Made by a program: the position numbers and the translations under genes. This document shows positions 45,346 to 54,600 of a DNA stretch of 64,000 nt, piece by piece. The DNA is from JACKIP01 sp963710165 (GTDB taxonomy: Bacteria; Pseudomonadota; Alphaproteobacteria; Micavibrionales; Micavibrionaceae), in NCBI GenBank assembly GCA_963710165.1, contig CAVPYZ010000004.1:186001-250000 (forward strand), given 5' to 3'. Below the pieces are notes generated by a model, which was not told where the DNA came from, made no database searches, and was given only the letters and a program-made list of their open reading frames with translations. Each line of letters opens with the position of its first letter. Position 1 is the stretch's first letter.

Positions 45346-45701
45346 TTTGAATCATACCATGCATTTTTATGATGTCGAATGCCAAAATACGGCGTGACCG
45401 TGACAACATCAAAGCGTATATCGGCTTGATGGTACTTTTGGTGTCGCACCAGAAAAAACTGCGCGGCGGAGATAATACGTTTTTGAGATTTGTAGGAAAC
45501 CGCTTCTATTGCCTGATCTGCGGTTGGACGATATTTTACTTCTACACATACGACACTTTTTGATTTTACAGCGATCAAATCAATTTCGCCAAATGGAGTT
45601 TTGTAACGCGGCTGAAGAATCTTATAGCCCTTTAAGCGCAAAAACCATGACGCATATAATTCGGATAACAGCCCTTTTTTATAGGAATTTATTCTGCTCA
45701 T
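45342..45701 (-). CDS. yraN: YraN (UPF0102) family protein
   Basis: This 119-residue protein has the UPF0102 core GLLSELYASWFLRLKGYKIL, PFGEIDLIAVKSKSVVCVEVKYR. The fold is restriction-endonuclease-like (D, E, K in the EIDL / VEVK strands) but the function is unsettled. As in most proteobacteria it is next to rsmI, whose stop it overlaps by four bases. The BON lipoprotein gene follows, a very usual order. Confidence 0.9.
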   Translation of the reverse strand: MSRINSYKKGLLSELYASWFLRLKGYKILQPRYKTPFGEIDLIAVKSKSVVCVEVKYRPTADQAIEAVSYKSQKRIISAAQFFLVRHQKYHQADIRFDVVTVTPYFGIRHHKNAWYDSK

Positions 45702-46558
45702 TGGTTTTTGAGTTTAAGGGATAAATTATAAATCTCTTTCTTTGACCAAAGGGACTTTTCACTCAGATTTTCCGCAATTGTTTTGACTGAGATATTTTTA
45801 CTGAGCGCCTCTGTGATCTCCTTTTCTAACATCTTCTGTGTTATTTTTTGCGCTGTGAATGGTGCGATTACAATCACAAATTCACCTTTCAGATTTTCCC
45901 TACTGCTAAGTGTATTAAGAACATCATCGACGGGCCCTTGTATAATTTCTTCAAACTTTTTAGTCAGTTCCCGAATAACGGCAACTTGTCGCGTGCCCAT
46001 GATATCTTTGATCTGGGTGAGTGTTTTTAATACGCGCTGTTTGGCTTCATAACAGACAAGAGTTGCCGGAATCTCTTTCCATTTTGCGAGTTCGGTTTGC
46101 AGGGCTTGTTTTTTATTGGGAAGAAATCCCAAAAATACAAACGGTTCGCTTGGCAAGCCGGATAATTGTATCGCGGTCAAAACGGCATTTGCTCCGGGCA
46201 GGCTGGTGACATAAACGTCTTTTTCTTTCGCATCTTGAATCAATTTATAGCCGGGGTCGGAAATAAGTGGCATACCGGCATCACTGACCAAGGCGATGAC
46301 TTTTCCATTATCTTTAATATCTTCGAGGATTTTATTCCTGATTTTTTCAGTGCTATGATCATGATAAACAGCTGTTTTATTCTTGATAGAATAAGCATTT
46401 AAAAGTTTCAATGTCTGGCGGGTATCCTCGCAATAAATAACATCGGCGTTTTGCAAAATTTCCAATGCGCGCAGCGTTATATCGCCCAGATTACCGATTG
46501 GAGTTGCCACTAGGTATAAGCCGGGCTGAAACACTCTGCGTTCAATATCAATCTTCAT
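45698..46558 (-). CDS. rsmI: 16S rRNA (cytidine1402-2'-O)-methyltransferase RsmI
   Basis: This 286-residue protein has the tetrapyrrole-methylase fold: YLVATPIGNLGDITLRAL, ADVIYCEDTRQT, ALVSDAGMPLISDPGYKL and SLPGANAVLTAIQLSGLP. RsmI methylates the 2'-O of C1402 in 16S rRNA, working with RsmH. It is followed by yraN and the BON lipoprotein on the same strand, and is divergent from the LpoA-like gene. Confidence 0.93.
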   Translation of the reverse strand: MKIDIERRVFQPGLYLVATPIGNLGDITLRALEILQNADVIYCEDTRQTLKLLNAYSIKNKTAVYHDHSTEKIRNKILEDIKDNGKVIALVSDAGMPLISDPGYKLIQDAKEKDVYVTSLPGANAVLTAIQLSGLPSEPFVFLGFLPNKKQALQTELAKWKEIPATLVCYEAKQRVLKTLTQIKDIMGTRQVAVIRELTKKFEEIIQGPVDDVLNTLSSRENLKGEFVIVIAPFTAQKITQKMLEKEITEALSKNISVKTIAENLSEKSLWSKKEIYNLSLKLKNQ

Positions 46559-46620
46559 CCTTCCACTTCTAGCATATCTGTGCTATGCGAAGAACCATAT
46601 AAATATCCAGGATTATGATT

Positions 46621-47853
46621 ATGAAGAAATTTCTTCCCTTTGTTTTGTGCGCTGTGCTTTTTTTATCTGCTTGTGCGGGTGGTCAGTCGCCGACTTATAA
46701 CGGTCAACGCGGAACGGGACAAGCGCCGAAAGATTTGGCATCGCCGAAAGATTATAATCAGAATGACGGGCAAGGCCCTTTTGCTGATGGCGGGGCGGCC
46801 TATGCACAAGGTCAAGATGCAAACATTCCTCCTGTAAAAGTGGCTATTCTGCTTCCTCTAAGCGGTGCGCATGAGGCGATTGGGCAGACGCTTTTGAAAT
46901 CGGCACAACTGGCACTTTTTGATTTGGGCGCAGAGACATTTGAGCTGATGCCGATTGATACACAAGGAAATGCCGCCCTTGCCGCGCAAGCAGCGCAAGA
47001 GGCGGTTAACGGCGGTGCACAACTTATTCTAGGTCCGCTATTCTCCCACTCTGTCGAGGCAGTTCAACCTGTTGCACGTCGCGCCAATTTGAATGTGATT
47101 GCATTTTCCACCGATTGGTCAAAAGCGGGTGATAATGTATTTTTAATGGGCTTCATGCCATTTGTTCAGGTTGATCGCGTTGTTGATTATGCCGCACGCC
47201 AAGGATTATCACGCATTGCGCTTATCTCCAGAACAGATGCTTATGGCAGTGCTGTCGAACGCACATTTGTAAATAGTGCCAATCGCAAAGGTATTCAGGT
47301 TCCAAAAGTTGTGAGGCTAGGAAGCGGTAATATTAGCCCGACTGATCTTCAGGCACTTAAGTCATCCAATCTGGATGCTGTCTTTATTGCGATGGGCGGG
47401 GAAGATGCGGCCAGTATTTCCAAAAGTCTAAGCGGTTATGCCATGACGCCAAATGTTGTTAAAAGACTGGGAACGGGGCTGTGGGATGACCGCGCCTTGG
47501 CACGTGTTGCTGATTTGAACGGGGCATGGTTTGCCGCCCCTGCGCCGATGCAACGTCGTAGTTTTGAACGTAACTTTGAAAATTTATACGGTGTTGCGCC
47601 GCCGCGATTGGCGACGCTTGCCTATGATGCAACCGCGCTCTCTGCTGTTCTTGCGAAAATGGGACGCATAGATCGTAATGGCAATTATGTTCCTGCATAT
47701 GATCAGGCGTCACTGCGTAATCAAAACGGTTTTTCCGGTATCGACGGCGTGTTTCGCTTTAATAATAATGGTTTAATAGAGCGCCAGCTTTCTGTTCTTG
47801 AATTTCGTGGCGGGTCTATCGTAGAAATCAATGCGGCCGGTACAAGATTTTAA
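46621..47853 (+). CDS. LpoA/LppC-like lipoprotein (penicillin-binding protein activator)
   Basis: This 410-residue protein has a lipobox (LFLSAC) at its N-terminus, a Gly/Gln-rich linker and then a periplasmic-binding-protein fold: VKVAILLPLSGAHEAIGQTLL, LILGPLFSHSV, DAVFIAMGGEDA. This resembles the C-terminal part of LpoA, the outer-membrane lipoprotein that activates PBP1a. ATG 46621 is preferred because AGGA lies at the proper distance. It sits divergent from rsmI, as in many proteobacteria. Confidence 0.82.
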   Translation: MKKFLPFVLCAVLFLSACAGGQSPTYNGQRGTGQAPKDLASPKDYNQNDGQGPFADGGAAYAQGQDANIPPVKVAILLPLSGAHEAIGQTLLKSAQLALFDLGAETFELMPIDTQGNAALAAQAAQEAVNGGAQLILGPLFSHSVEAVQPVARRANLNVIAFSTDWSKAGDNVFLMGFMPFVQVDRVVDYAARQGLSRIALISRTDAYGSAVERTFVNSANRKGIQVPKVVRLGSGNISPTDLQALKSSNLDAVFIAMGGEDAASISKSLSGYAMTPNVVKRLGTGLWDDRALARVADLNGAWFAAPAPMQRRSFERNFENLYGVAPPRLATLAYDATALSAVLAKMGRIDRNGNYVPAYDQASLRNQNGFSGIDGVFRFNNNGLIERQLSVLEFRGGSIVEINAAGTRF

Positions 47854-47948
47854 TTAGGCTATAATCTCATTATTTTGATCCCAACCAAAAAACTATTCCT
47901 TTTTAAATGATCTTTGACTAGGATTATACCGTATTAAATTTATATTAG

Positions 47949-48830
47949 ATGAACATGAAACACATTTGCTTTACAACCTGTCTTCTTTCCCTGATGTCCA
48001 CGATGGCATCTGCTTCCGAGCGTACAAATTGGGGACTTAGCTTTCCAGAGGCGGCCTCGCCCGTAAAAGAGCGTATGGCAGACTTTCACGATGATTTATT
48101 AATGCCGATTATAGTCGGCATTACAATTTTCGTTCTGATTTTGCTTATCATTGTTGTATTTCGTTTTAATCGTAAGAAAAACCCAGACCCTTCTAAAACA
48201 ACACACAATTTGCCTTTAGAAGTTATGTGGACGGCTGTGCCGGTGATTATTTTAATTGTGATCGCAGTTCCATCATTTAAGCTTCTTTATTATACAGAGC
48301 GTGTCGCGGAAACCGAAATGACATTAAAAGTTAACGGTTATCAATGGGCATGGGGATATTCATATCCGGATTACGAGATTGAGCGTTTTAAGTCGTATAT
48401 GATAGACGAGGAAACAGCCAAAGCAAATCCAGATAAGTATGAGCGCTTACTTTCAACTGATAATATCGTCGTTTTGCCAATCAATACCAATATCGAGATT
48501 ATCGTCACGGCAGATGATGTCTTACACAGCTTTGCTATGCCGTCTTTTGGTATTAAGACAGATGCGGTTCCAGGGCGCTTGAATGCGACATGGGTTAATA
48601 TTACGAAACCTGGAACATACTTTGGCCAGTGCTCAGAGATTTGCGGTAAAAACCATGCTTACATGCCAATTGAAGTGCGCGCCGTAGAAAAAGACCTGTT
48701 TGAAGAATGGGCGGCAATTGCCAAAGAAGATTTGGAAGGAAGTTATGCTTTCCTGAATGAACGATTGAATGCCCCAAGTGACCCACAAAATATATTAGAG
48801 ATAAGCGAAGTTTCGGAGAATAAAGAATGA
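47949..48830 (+). CDS. coxB: Cytochrome c oxidase subunit II
   Basis: This 293-residue protein has a signal peptide (ending ASA), two membrane segments (about 52-75 and 95-115) and a periplasmic cupredoxin domain. The CuA site is complete: H in VLHSFAMPSF, then C-SEI-C-GKN-H-AY-M near residue 225. It takes electrons from cytochrome c. It overlaps coxA by four bases (ATGA). Confidence 0.93.
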   Translation: MNMKHICFTTCLLSLMSTMASASERTNWGLSFPEAASPVKERMADFHDDLLMPIIVGITIFVLILLIIVVFRFNRKKNPDPSKTTHNLPLEVMWTAVPVIILIVIAVPSFKLLYYTERVAETEMTLKVNGYQWAWGYSYPDYEIERFKSYMIDEETAKANPDKYERLLSTDNIVVLPINTNIEIIVTADDVLHSFAMPSFGIKTDAVPGRLNATWVNITKPGTYFGQCSEICGKNHAYMPIEVRAVEKDLFEEWAAIAKEDLEGSYAFLNERLNAPSDPQNILEISEVSENKE

Positions 48831-50455
48831 GCGACCCAATGACAAACGTTGTCGATGACGGCCACAGCGATCATCACGATCATAAGCCTAACTTTTTTAG
48901 CCGTTGGTTTTGTTCGACAAACCATAAGGATATTGGAACGCTTTATATTATTTTCTCGATTATTGCGGGATTAATTGGCGGTGCATTTTCCATGATTATG
49001 CGTGCCGAACTTGAACAGCCCGGTGTGCAGTTTCTTTTGGATGGTGACGGCAACCCCGATGGACAGGTCTGGAACGTCTTCATTACGGCGCACGGACTTA
49101 TCATGGTGTTCTTCGTTGTTATGCCCGGTTTGATCGGCGGCTTTGGTAACTGGTTTGTGCCACTTATGATCGGCGCGCCCGATATGGCCTTTCCACGTTT
49201 GAATAATATTTCTTTCTGGTTAATTGTTCCTGCATTTTTGTTGCTTTTGGCGTCCGCATTTGTTGACGTTGGCGCAGGAACAGGCTGGACAATCTACCCG
49301 CCATTGTCTGATATGGGGCATCCCGGTATGTCGGTGGACATGGCAATTTTTGCGCTCCATCTGGCGGGGGCAAGCTCAATTTTGGGTGCTGCTAACTTTA
49401 TTGCGACGATCTTTAATATGCGTGCACCGGGCATGACCCTTCATAAAATGCCGCTATTTGTCTGGGCGATGTTGGTCACTGCCTTCTTGCTTGTGCTTGC
49501 TGTTCCGGTCTTGGGCGGCGCGATTACTATGCTTTTGACCGATCGTAATTTTGGAACTGATTTCTTCCGTCCGGAAGGTGGTGGGGATCCGATCCTGTTC
49601 CAGCATTTATTCTGGTTCTTTGGTCATCCAGAGGTTTACATTATGATTTTGCCTGCCTTTGGTATTGTCTCGCATATTGTGTCCACATTTTCGCGCAAAC
49701 CTATTTTTGGATATTTGGGAATGGCTTACGCAATGGTTGCCATTGGCTTCGTCGGCTTTGTGGTTTGGGCGCATCATATGTACACAACAGGTATCAATGT
49801 GAATGCGCGGGCGTACTTTACGGCCGCAACGTTGATCATTGCGGTTCCGACGGGGATTAAGATATTTTCGTGGATTGCGACAATGTGGGGGGGGTCTATT
49901 CGTTTTACTACGCCGATGCTGTGGGCGATTGGTTTTATCTTCTTATTCACAGTAGGCGGCGTAACGGGTGTTGTTCTTGCCAATGGCGGTATGGATATTG
50001 TATTGCATGACACATATTATGTCGTAGCGCATTTCCATTACGTGCTTTCACTTGGTGCTGTTTTTGCTTTGTTTGCTGGTTTTTATTATTGGATTGGCAA
50101 GATGAGCGGCCGTCAATATCCTGAATGGATGGGGCAAGTTCATTTTTGGCTGACCTTTATCGGCGTAAACGTTATTTTCTTCCCGCAACATTTTCTTGGG
50201 CTACAAGGTATGCCGCGACGCTACATTGATTATCCTGATGCATATGCCGGATGGAATATGGTCTCCTCCTATGGCGCTTATATGACAGGGGCGGCGACAG
50301 TGTTCTTTGTGTTTATCGTTTTTTACACACTGTTTTTCGGCAAGCGTGTTGGCGGAAATTATTGGGGCGTCGAGCCACAGGTCATGACATTAGAGTGGAC
50401 GGTCTCTTCACCACCACCATTCCACCAATTTGACAAGCAGCCAGTTGTTAAATAA
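48827..50455 (+). CDS. coxA: Cytochrome c oxidase subunit I
   Basis: This 542-residue protein has twelve expected membrane segments. Haem and copper ligands are visible: HGLIMVFFVVMPG, HPEVY (CuB His and cross-linked Tyr), HHMYTTG and HDTYYVVAHFHYVL. It is an aa3-type oxidase: the Glu of the D-channel region (LHLAGASSILGA lies nearby) and the K-channel residues appear conserved. ctaB, ctaG and coxC, which usually follow, are missing here; era follows instead. Confidence 0.95.
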   Translation: MSDPMTNVVDDGHSDHHDHKPNFFSRWFCSTNHKDIGTLYIIFSIIAGLIGGAFSMIMRAELEQPGVQFLLDGDGNPDGQVWNVFITAHGLIMVFFVVMPGLIGGFGNWFVPLMIGAPDMAFPRLNNISFWLIVPAFLLLLASAFVDVGAGTGWTIYPPLSDMGHPGMSVDMAIFALHLAGASSILGAANFIATIFNMRAPGMTLHKMPLFVWAMLVTAFLLVLAVPVLGGAITMLLTDRNFGTDFFRPEGGGDPILFQHLFWFFGHPEVYIMILPAFGIVSHIVSTFSRKPIFGYLGMAYAMVAIGFVGFVVWAHHMYTTGINVNARAYFTAATLIIAVPTGIKIFSWIATMWGGSIRFTTPMLWAIGFIFLFTVGGVTGVVLANGGMDIVLHDTYYVVAHFHYVLSLGAVFALFAGFYYWIGKMSGRQYPEWMGQVHFWLTFIGVNVIFFPQHFLGLQGMPRRYIDYPDAYAGWNMVSSYGAYMTGAATVFFVFIVFYTLFFGKRVGGNYWGVEPQVMTLEWTVSSPPPFHQFDKQPVVK

Positions 50456-51344
50456 TCAAAAATCCGCACTTATTTCAATTATAGGCCCGCCCAATGCGGG
50501 GAAGTCTACTCTGTTGAACAGCATTCTTGGGGAGAAGGTTTCGATTGTTTCGCATAAGGTGCAAACCACGCGTACACGTATTCGTGGTATTTTGACCGAG
50601 GGCGACACGCAAATTGTCTTCACGGATACACCGGGATTGTTCCAGCCAAAAAAGAAGCTTGAGAAAGCAATTGTACAGGCAGCTGTGGATGGTATGGGCG
50701 ACGCAGATTCCTTTTGTATTATACTGGATAGCTCTTATAGAACGCTTTCTGATTGGGAAAATGTAAAGAAATTTTTACCTGAAAAACTCCCGCATCCTGT
50801 TTATCTGGTTTTGAATAAAATCGATAAAATTGATACAAAAGAGCTTCTTGCTTTAAGTCAGAAACTGAACAACGATTACGATTTTACCGGCACATATATG
50901 ATCTCTGCTACGAAGGGGAATGGTGTGAATGATCTGGTGAAAGAGCTTCTTGACGGTGCGAAGCCGGGGCCATGGTTCTATCCGGAAGATCAACTAACGG
51001 ATTTGCCAAACCGTTTGATGGCAGCGGAAATTACACGCGAGCATTTATTTCATAATCTTCATCAGGAACTGCCTTATTATTTAACAGTTGAAACGGAAGA
51101 TTGGGAAAATTTCAAAAACGGTGATGTGAAATTGTCTCAGGTCATTTATGTTACGCGTTCCGGTCATAAGGGCATTATTCTTGGTAAGCAGGGCGAGACG
51201 ATGAAGCGTATCAGCACAGCGGCACGTAAAGAGCTGGAACAGCTTCTTGATCGACGTGTTCATTTAAAAGTATTTGTGAAGGTACGTGAAAACTGGATGG
51301 ATGATCCGGAGCGTTTTTCAATCTGGGGGCTGGGCACGGAATAA
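50430..51344 (+). CDS. era: GTPase Era
   Basis: This roughly 300-residue protein has the G-domain motifs GPPNAGKS (G1), DTPG (G3) and NKID (G4) and a C-terminal KH domain with GHKGIILGKQGETMKRI. Era binds the 3' end of 16S rRNA and is needed for small-subunit assembly. No ATG exists before the G1 motif; the start must be TTG 50430 or TTG 50445, both inside the last codons of coxA. Era is normally after rnc, so this position next to coxA is unusual. Confidence 0.92.
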   Translation: MTSSQLLNNQKSALISIIGPPNAGKSTLLNSILGEKVSIVSHKVQTTRTRIRGILTEGDTQIVFTDTPGLFQPKKKLEKAIVQAAVDGMGDADSFCIILDSSYRTLSDWENVKKFLPEKLPHPVYLVLNKIDKIDTKELLALSQKLNNDYDFTGTYMISATKGNGVNDLVKELLDGAKPGPWFYPEDQLTDLPNRLMAAEITREHLFHNLHQELPYYLTVETEDWENFKNGDVKLSQVIYVTRSGHKGIILGKQGETMKRISTAARKELEQLLDRRVHLKVFVKVRENWMDDPERFSIWGLGTE

Positions 51345-51368
51345 CCCAACTTATACTTCATAAAAAAC

Positions 51369-51504
51369 GAATCAGGCGAATCGCTAAAAAGAAAAAAACG
51401 AAAAAATGTGGATAAACTATTATTTTTTTGTCCAGACTCTCGACGAGTGATTCGTCTCCCTGCTACAGTCTTTATATACACATCACAAATCATCTTTTTG
51501 AATC
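51369..51504. promoter_or_regulatory. Cluster of five GANTC sites upstream of gcrA
   Basis: GAATC at 51369, 51378 and 51500, GACTC at 51435 and GATTC at 51449, all in 136 bases before gcrA. GANTC is the CcrM methylation site; a random match is expected about once per 256 bases. In alphaproteobacteria, methylation at such sites and GcrA binding control cell-cycle promoters. Confidence 0.6.
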
Positions 51505-51551
51505 AGTCACTTAAGGCTTTTTCGAGCGGATAAGCATATGGGGACTTTTTT

Positions 51552-52073
51552 ATGAGCTGGACGGAAGAACGCGTAACCTTACTCAAAAAATTATGGGGTG
51601 AAGGCAAAACTGCCTCTGAAATCGCTAAAGTAATTGGCGACGTTACAAGAAATGCTGTGATCGGCAAGGCGCATCGATTAAAGCTATCCGGACGTAGTTC
51701 ACCAATACAAAACGCAGCCAAAAAGACGGCGGCTAAGGTGCAAAAAGAAGCATCTAACGTCAACGTACAACCAGCCAAACGTGGACGTCCCAAGAAGCAA
51801 TTGATTGAGCCATCAGCCAATATTCCTGTAAAGCGTGTCAAGCTTGCCGATCTGAAAGATCGTCAGTGTCGTTGGCCGTTAGGTGATCCGCGTGATGAAG
51901 ATTTCTCATTTTGTGGATGTAATTCTATGCCTGGTATTCCTTATTGCACAGACCACGCGCAGGTTGCGTATCAAATGGCAACACGTAAGAAGCTTATGAC
52001 ATTAGAAACAGTTTCCAATACGCCAAAAAAAACAAAAGAAGAGGCGGCGGATAAGTTAAGAAATGCTGGCTAA
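51552..52073 (+). CDS. gcrA: Cell-cycle regulator GcrA
   Basis: This 173-residue protein starts MSWTEERVTLLKKLWGEGKT, the GcrA DNA-binding domain (about 1-45, with ASEIAKVIGDVTRNAVIGKA). A basic Lys/Ala linker follows, then a C-terminal domain with RQCRWPLGDPRDEDFSFCG, which binds sigma-70 in known GcrA. GcrA recruits RNA polymerase at promoters bearing methylated GANTC sites. It stands alone with its own promoter region and a terminator after it. Confidence 0.93.
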   Translation: MSWTEERVTLLKKLWGEGKTASEIAKVIGDVTRNAVIGKAHRLKLSGRSSPIQNAAKKTAAKVQKEASNVNVQPAKRGRPKKQLIEPSANIPVKRVKLADLKDRQCRWPLGDPRDEDFSFCGCNSMPGIPYCTDHAQVAYQMATRKKLMTLETVSNTPKKTKEEAADKLRNAG

Positions 52074-52100
52074 GTAGCTTTTTGCCAAGTTGAATATTCT

Positions 52101-52134
52101 AGAACGCTGTTATTTATGATAGCGTTCTTTTTAT
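52101..52134 (+). terminator. Intrinsic terminator of gcrA
   Basis: AGAACGCT (52101-52108) pairs with AGCGTTCT (52121-52128) around a 12-base loop, followed by TTTTTATT. It lies 27 bases after the gcrA stop. Confidence 0.85.
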
Positions 52135-52193
52135 TACATACCTTTTTTGAACTTTCCCCTGTGTTTTTTTGTTAGAGAAGTTAAGGTGTATTT

Positions 52194-53105
52194 ATGATTA
52201 TATTTTTATCAATAACAACGGGCATCCTTTTATTTTTGACTGTCTGCGGTACGCTTCAAAAAATATGGTGGTTTTCCATACTGGAATTTTTTCGGTTGCA
52301 GTATTTGATTATTGCAACTTTATTTTTCGTTATAGCTATTATTACAGGGCACTATTTTATTGCAGCGATTTTGGTATTTTTGGTTGGTTATAATTTATAT
52401 CGCATCAGGCATTTTCTTCCCCGCTTACAAAGTTCTGATAAAGAAACGACATTACATCGCAAAATTTTGTCAATTAATGCACATAACAAGAATACAGCCC
52501 CTGAGAAATTAAAATTACTGATAAAGCAAACGACACCCGACTTACTATTAATCATGGAAATGACAGATAGTTTAGAGGATGCGTTACAAGATGTGCTTTC
52601 TGCTTATCCTTCAAGGCTAGAGTGTGATGTTCGTGATGGTTTTAGGATCACATTACTTGGCAAAAATGAGTTCAGAGAAGGCAAAATAACGTATCATGGC
52701 CCTGGTGACACGCCTCTCCTGCATGCAAAAACTGATATAGACGATAAAGAATATCAAATTTACTCAGCTCATCCTAAGCCGGCTCTGAATAAAGGATGGT
52801 CACAGGAACGCACAATTTACTTTTCAGAAATTAAAGATGTTATTTCAAGAGAGCATGACCGAACCATAATGATGGGAGATTTTAATACAGTCCCTTGGGA
52901 GCCATGGTTTTTAGATTTTCTCCAGCATACAAAATTGAAAAGCACATTGAAAGATCATGGTTATAGAATAACATGGCCAACTAAAATTTCTTACGTTGGT
53001 ATACCTATGGATCATATATTGGTATCGAAAGGTGTTGAGTACAGGCAATTAAAAATCGGACCCTATGTAGGGTCCGATCATTTTCCGATTTCTATTAATT
53101 TGTAG
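52194..53105 (+). CDS. Membrane-anchored endonuclease/exonuclease/phosphatase family protein
   Basis: This 303-residue protein has two or three N-terminal membrane segments (about 2-75), then an EEP catalytic domain: SINAHNKN, LLLIMEM, SAHPKP, MMGDFNTVPW (metal and catalytic residues) and a final GSDHFPI. EEP enzymes cut phosphodiester bonds in nucleic acids or lipids; this membrane-attached form may act in the periplasm, with unknown substrate. A perfect 9-base inverted repeat (53055-53078) lies within the last codons and could act as a terminator. Confidence 0.8.
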   Translation: MIIFLSITTGILLFLTVCGTLQKIWWFSILEFFRLQYLIIATLFFVIAIITGHYFIAAILVFLVGYNLYRIRHFLPRLQSSDKETTLHRKILSINAHNKNTAPEKLKLLIKQTTPDLLLIMEMTDSLEDALQDVLSAYPSRLECDVRDGFRITLLGKNEFREGKITYHGPGDTPLLHAKTDIDDKEYQIYSAHPKPALNKGWSQERTIYFSEIKDVISREHDRTIMMGDFNTVPWEPWFLDFLQHTKLKSTLKDHGYRITWPTKISYVGIPMDHILVSKGVEYRQLKIGPYVGSDHFPISINL

Positions 53106-53107
53106 AG

Positions 53108-53248
53108 TTAGTTGCCAGTTGCATCATCTATATCATCACCAACTTCTTCCATGCTTTCTTCTACAGGGCCTTCTTGCTCGCACGCTGTAATGATAAATGG
53201 TGTTGTTGCCAAAAATAGAGCCGCCAAAAGTATTTTTAATGATTTCAT
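53108..53248 (-). CDS. Small acidic lipoprotein
   Basis: This 46-codon gene starts MKSLKILLAALFLATTP and has a lipobox-like ITAC, then an acidic tail (EESMEEVGDDIDDATGN). AGGAG lies six bases upstream of its ATG. It is probably a small lipoprotein of the envelope, somewhat like the entericidin group but without a clear match. It converges on the EEP gene, three bases from its stop. Confidence 0.6.
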   Translation of the reverse strand: MKSLKILLAALFLATTPFIITACEQEGPVEESMEEVGDDIDDATGN

Positions 53249-53445
53249 AATATTCTCCTATAAGTTGTCCGATTACATACAAACAAAGTGCATAAAAGTT
53301 CCTTGAGTATATTTTTGCATGACCGTATGTCATAATGACATGAGATATCAAGACAGCCTTGCATTATTTGCATATAGATATGTTTGCATATCTTACTAAA
53401 ATCTTGCAGGATAAAAGAAAAATTTATCTTGAATGGGAGTCCTCG

Positions 53446-53547
53446 ATGGGAAATTCAGAAAACGTATCACCCCTTATGGTTGCATATTTGATGTGTAGCA
53501 CATCAGGCTTTGTATTTGGTTCTTTCTTTGGTTGGTTAGCCCTCTAA
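53446..53547 (+). CDS. Possible small membrane protein
   Basis: This 33-codon frame starts MGNSENVSPLMVAYL and ends in GFVFGSFFGWLAL, with one hydrophobic segment rich in Gly and Phe. GGGAG lies six bases before the ATG. A larger frame (from 53359) is open but has no ribosome site. No homologue is recognised; small size makes the call weak. Confidence 0.35.
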   Translation: MGNSENVSPLMVAYLMCSTSGFVFGSFFGWLAL

Positions 53548-53723
53548 TTTATTAAGAACGTTTATATTTTAAAAAACGACCATGATTTTTATAGTCGTTA
53601 GAATTTATATTGTAAGAATATTTTGAATTTGAAAAAGAATTTCAAATTCCTCTTTCCTTTTTAGGTAATATTAACGATCATACATAATAATGTTTATGTT
53701 GTAATCATAGAGGATTTTACGCA

Positions 53724-54542
53724 ATGAAAGTTCTAATCATCGATCGCGATGAAATAAATAATCAAATGTTATCGTCTAAAATTTCAGATGTCGGGCATAA
53801 AGTACAAGTGGAAAGCGTTAAAAATAACGCAATCGACCATTTATCCAGAGAGCCTTTTGATGTTGTGTTTGTCGATCCAAGCCCCCTTACAAATGCCAGA
53901 CCGCTTATCTTAAATATTCGGCGCACTTTGGGCACTTACGTTTATGTGGTTGTTGTAACGGCGAATGATTCCGATATTGATCACAGTCAATCGGGTGCAA
54001 ATATGATCATTTCAAAACCGTATGATCTTGAAATGGTGGAGAAAATCTTATCCTCTGCCGGGCGGATTACGACATATATTAAGCAACTGGGTGATGATGC
54101 AACAGATTACCCCAGCGCGGGCGGTGTTATTGCGAAATCCGCCTTTAACCAGCTTTTTCTTTCGGCGATAGATCGTGCTGATCGTTATAATGAAAGCAGT
54201 TATGCCGTCTTTATTGATGTATCGAATTATCTGGATATGTTAGAGAATGACGGTCCTTATTATGCTGATTTTGCTGTCGCTAAAATGTCTCAACACCTTT
54301 CACACATAAGGCGTCAGTCTGATATTATCGGTCAAACGGGCAAAAACGAATATGCTTTGCTATTGCAACGCCCGCAGTATAACACCGAACCTGTTGATGC
54401 GGCTAATCGTTTTGCAGAAGAACTTTCCAAGTTGAAAAGTATTAAAGAATCTGTCGAATCAGATCCTGAAATAAAAGTCAGATTAATTGAGCTTCCCTCT
54501 GGAAAAAAAGTTGTAGATCACCATATTACATTACAAGTCTAG
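53724..54542 (+). CDS. Response-regulator/degenerate GGDEF protein
   Basis: This 272-residue protein has an N-terminal receiver domain (about 1-118). The acidic pocket is partly present (IIDRDE) and the phospho-acceptor position reads VFVDPSPLT. The C-terminal region (about 130-265) is GGDEF-like, but the active-site motif is GKNEY, so cyclase activity is very unlikely. RxxD (RQSD) lies exactly five residues before it, as in the c-di-GMP inhibitory site, so it could bind c-di-GMP. A good ribosome site (AGAGGA) precedes the ATG. No neighbour explains its role. Confidence 0.7.
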   Translation: MKVLIIDRDEINNQMLSSKISDVGHKVQVESVKNNAIDHLSREPFDVVFVDPSPLTNARPLILNIRRTLGTYVYVVVVTANDSDIDHSQSGANMIISKPYDLEMVEKILSSAGRITTYIKQLGDDATDYPSAGGVIAKSAFNQLFLSAIDRADRYNESSYAVFIDVSNYLDMLENDGPYYADFAVAKMSQHLSHIRRQSDIIGQTGKNEYALLLQRPQYNTEPVDAANRFAEELSKLKSIKESVESDPEIKVRLIELPSGKKVVDHHITLQV

Positions 54543-54600
54543 GTCTAAAGGCTTTAGGTACGGCTTTAAAATTTTAAAAACAAAAAATAGGACAGCACAA

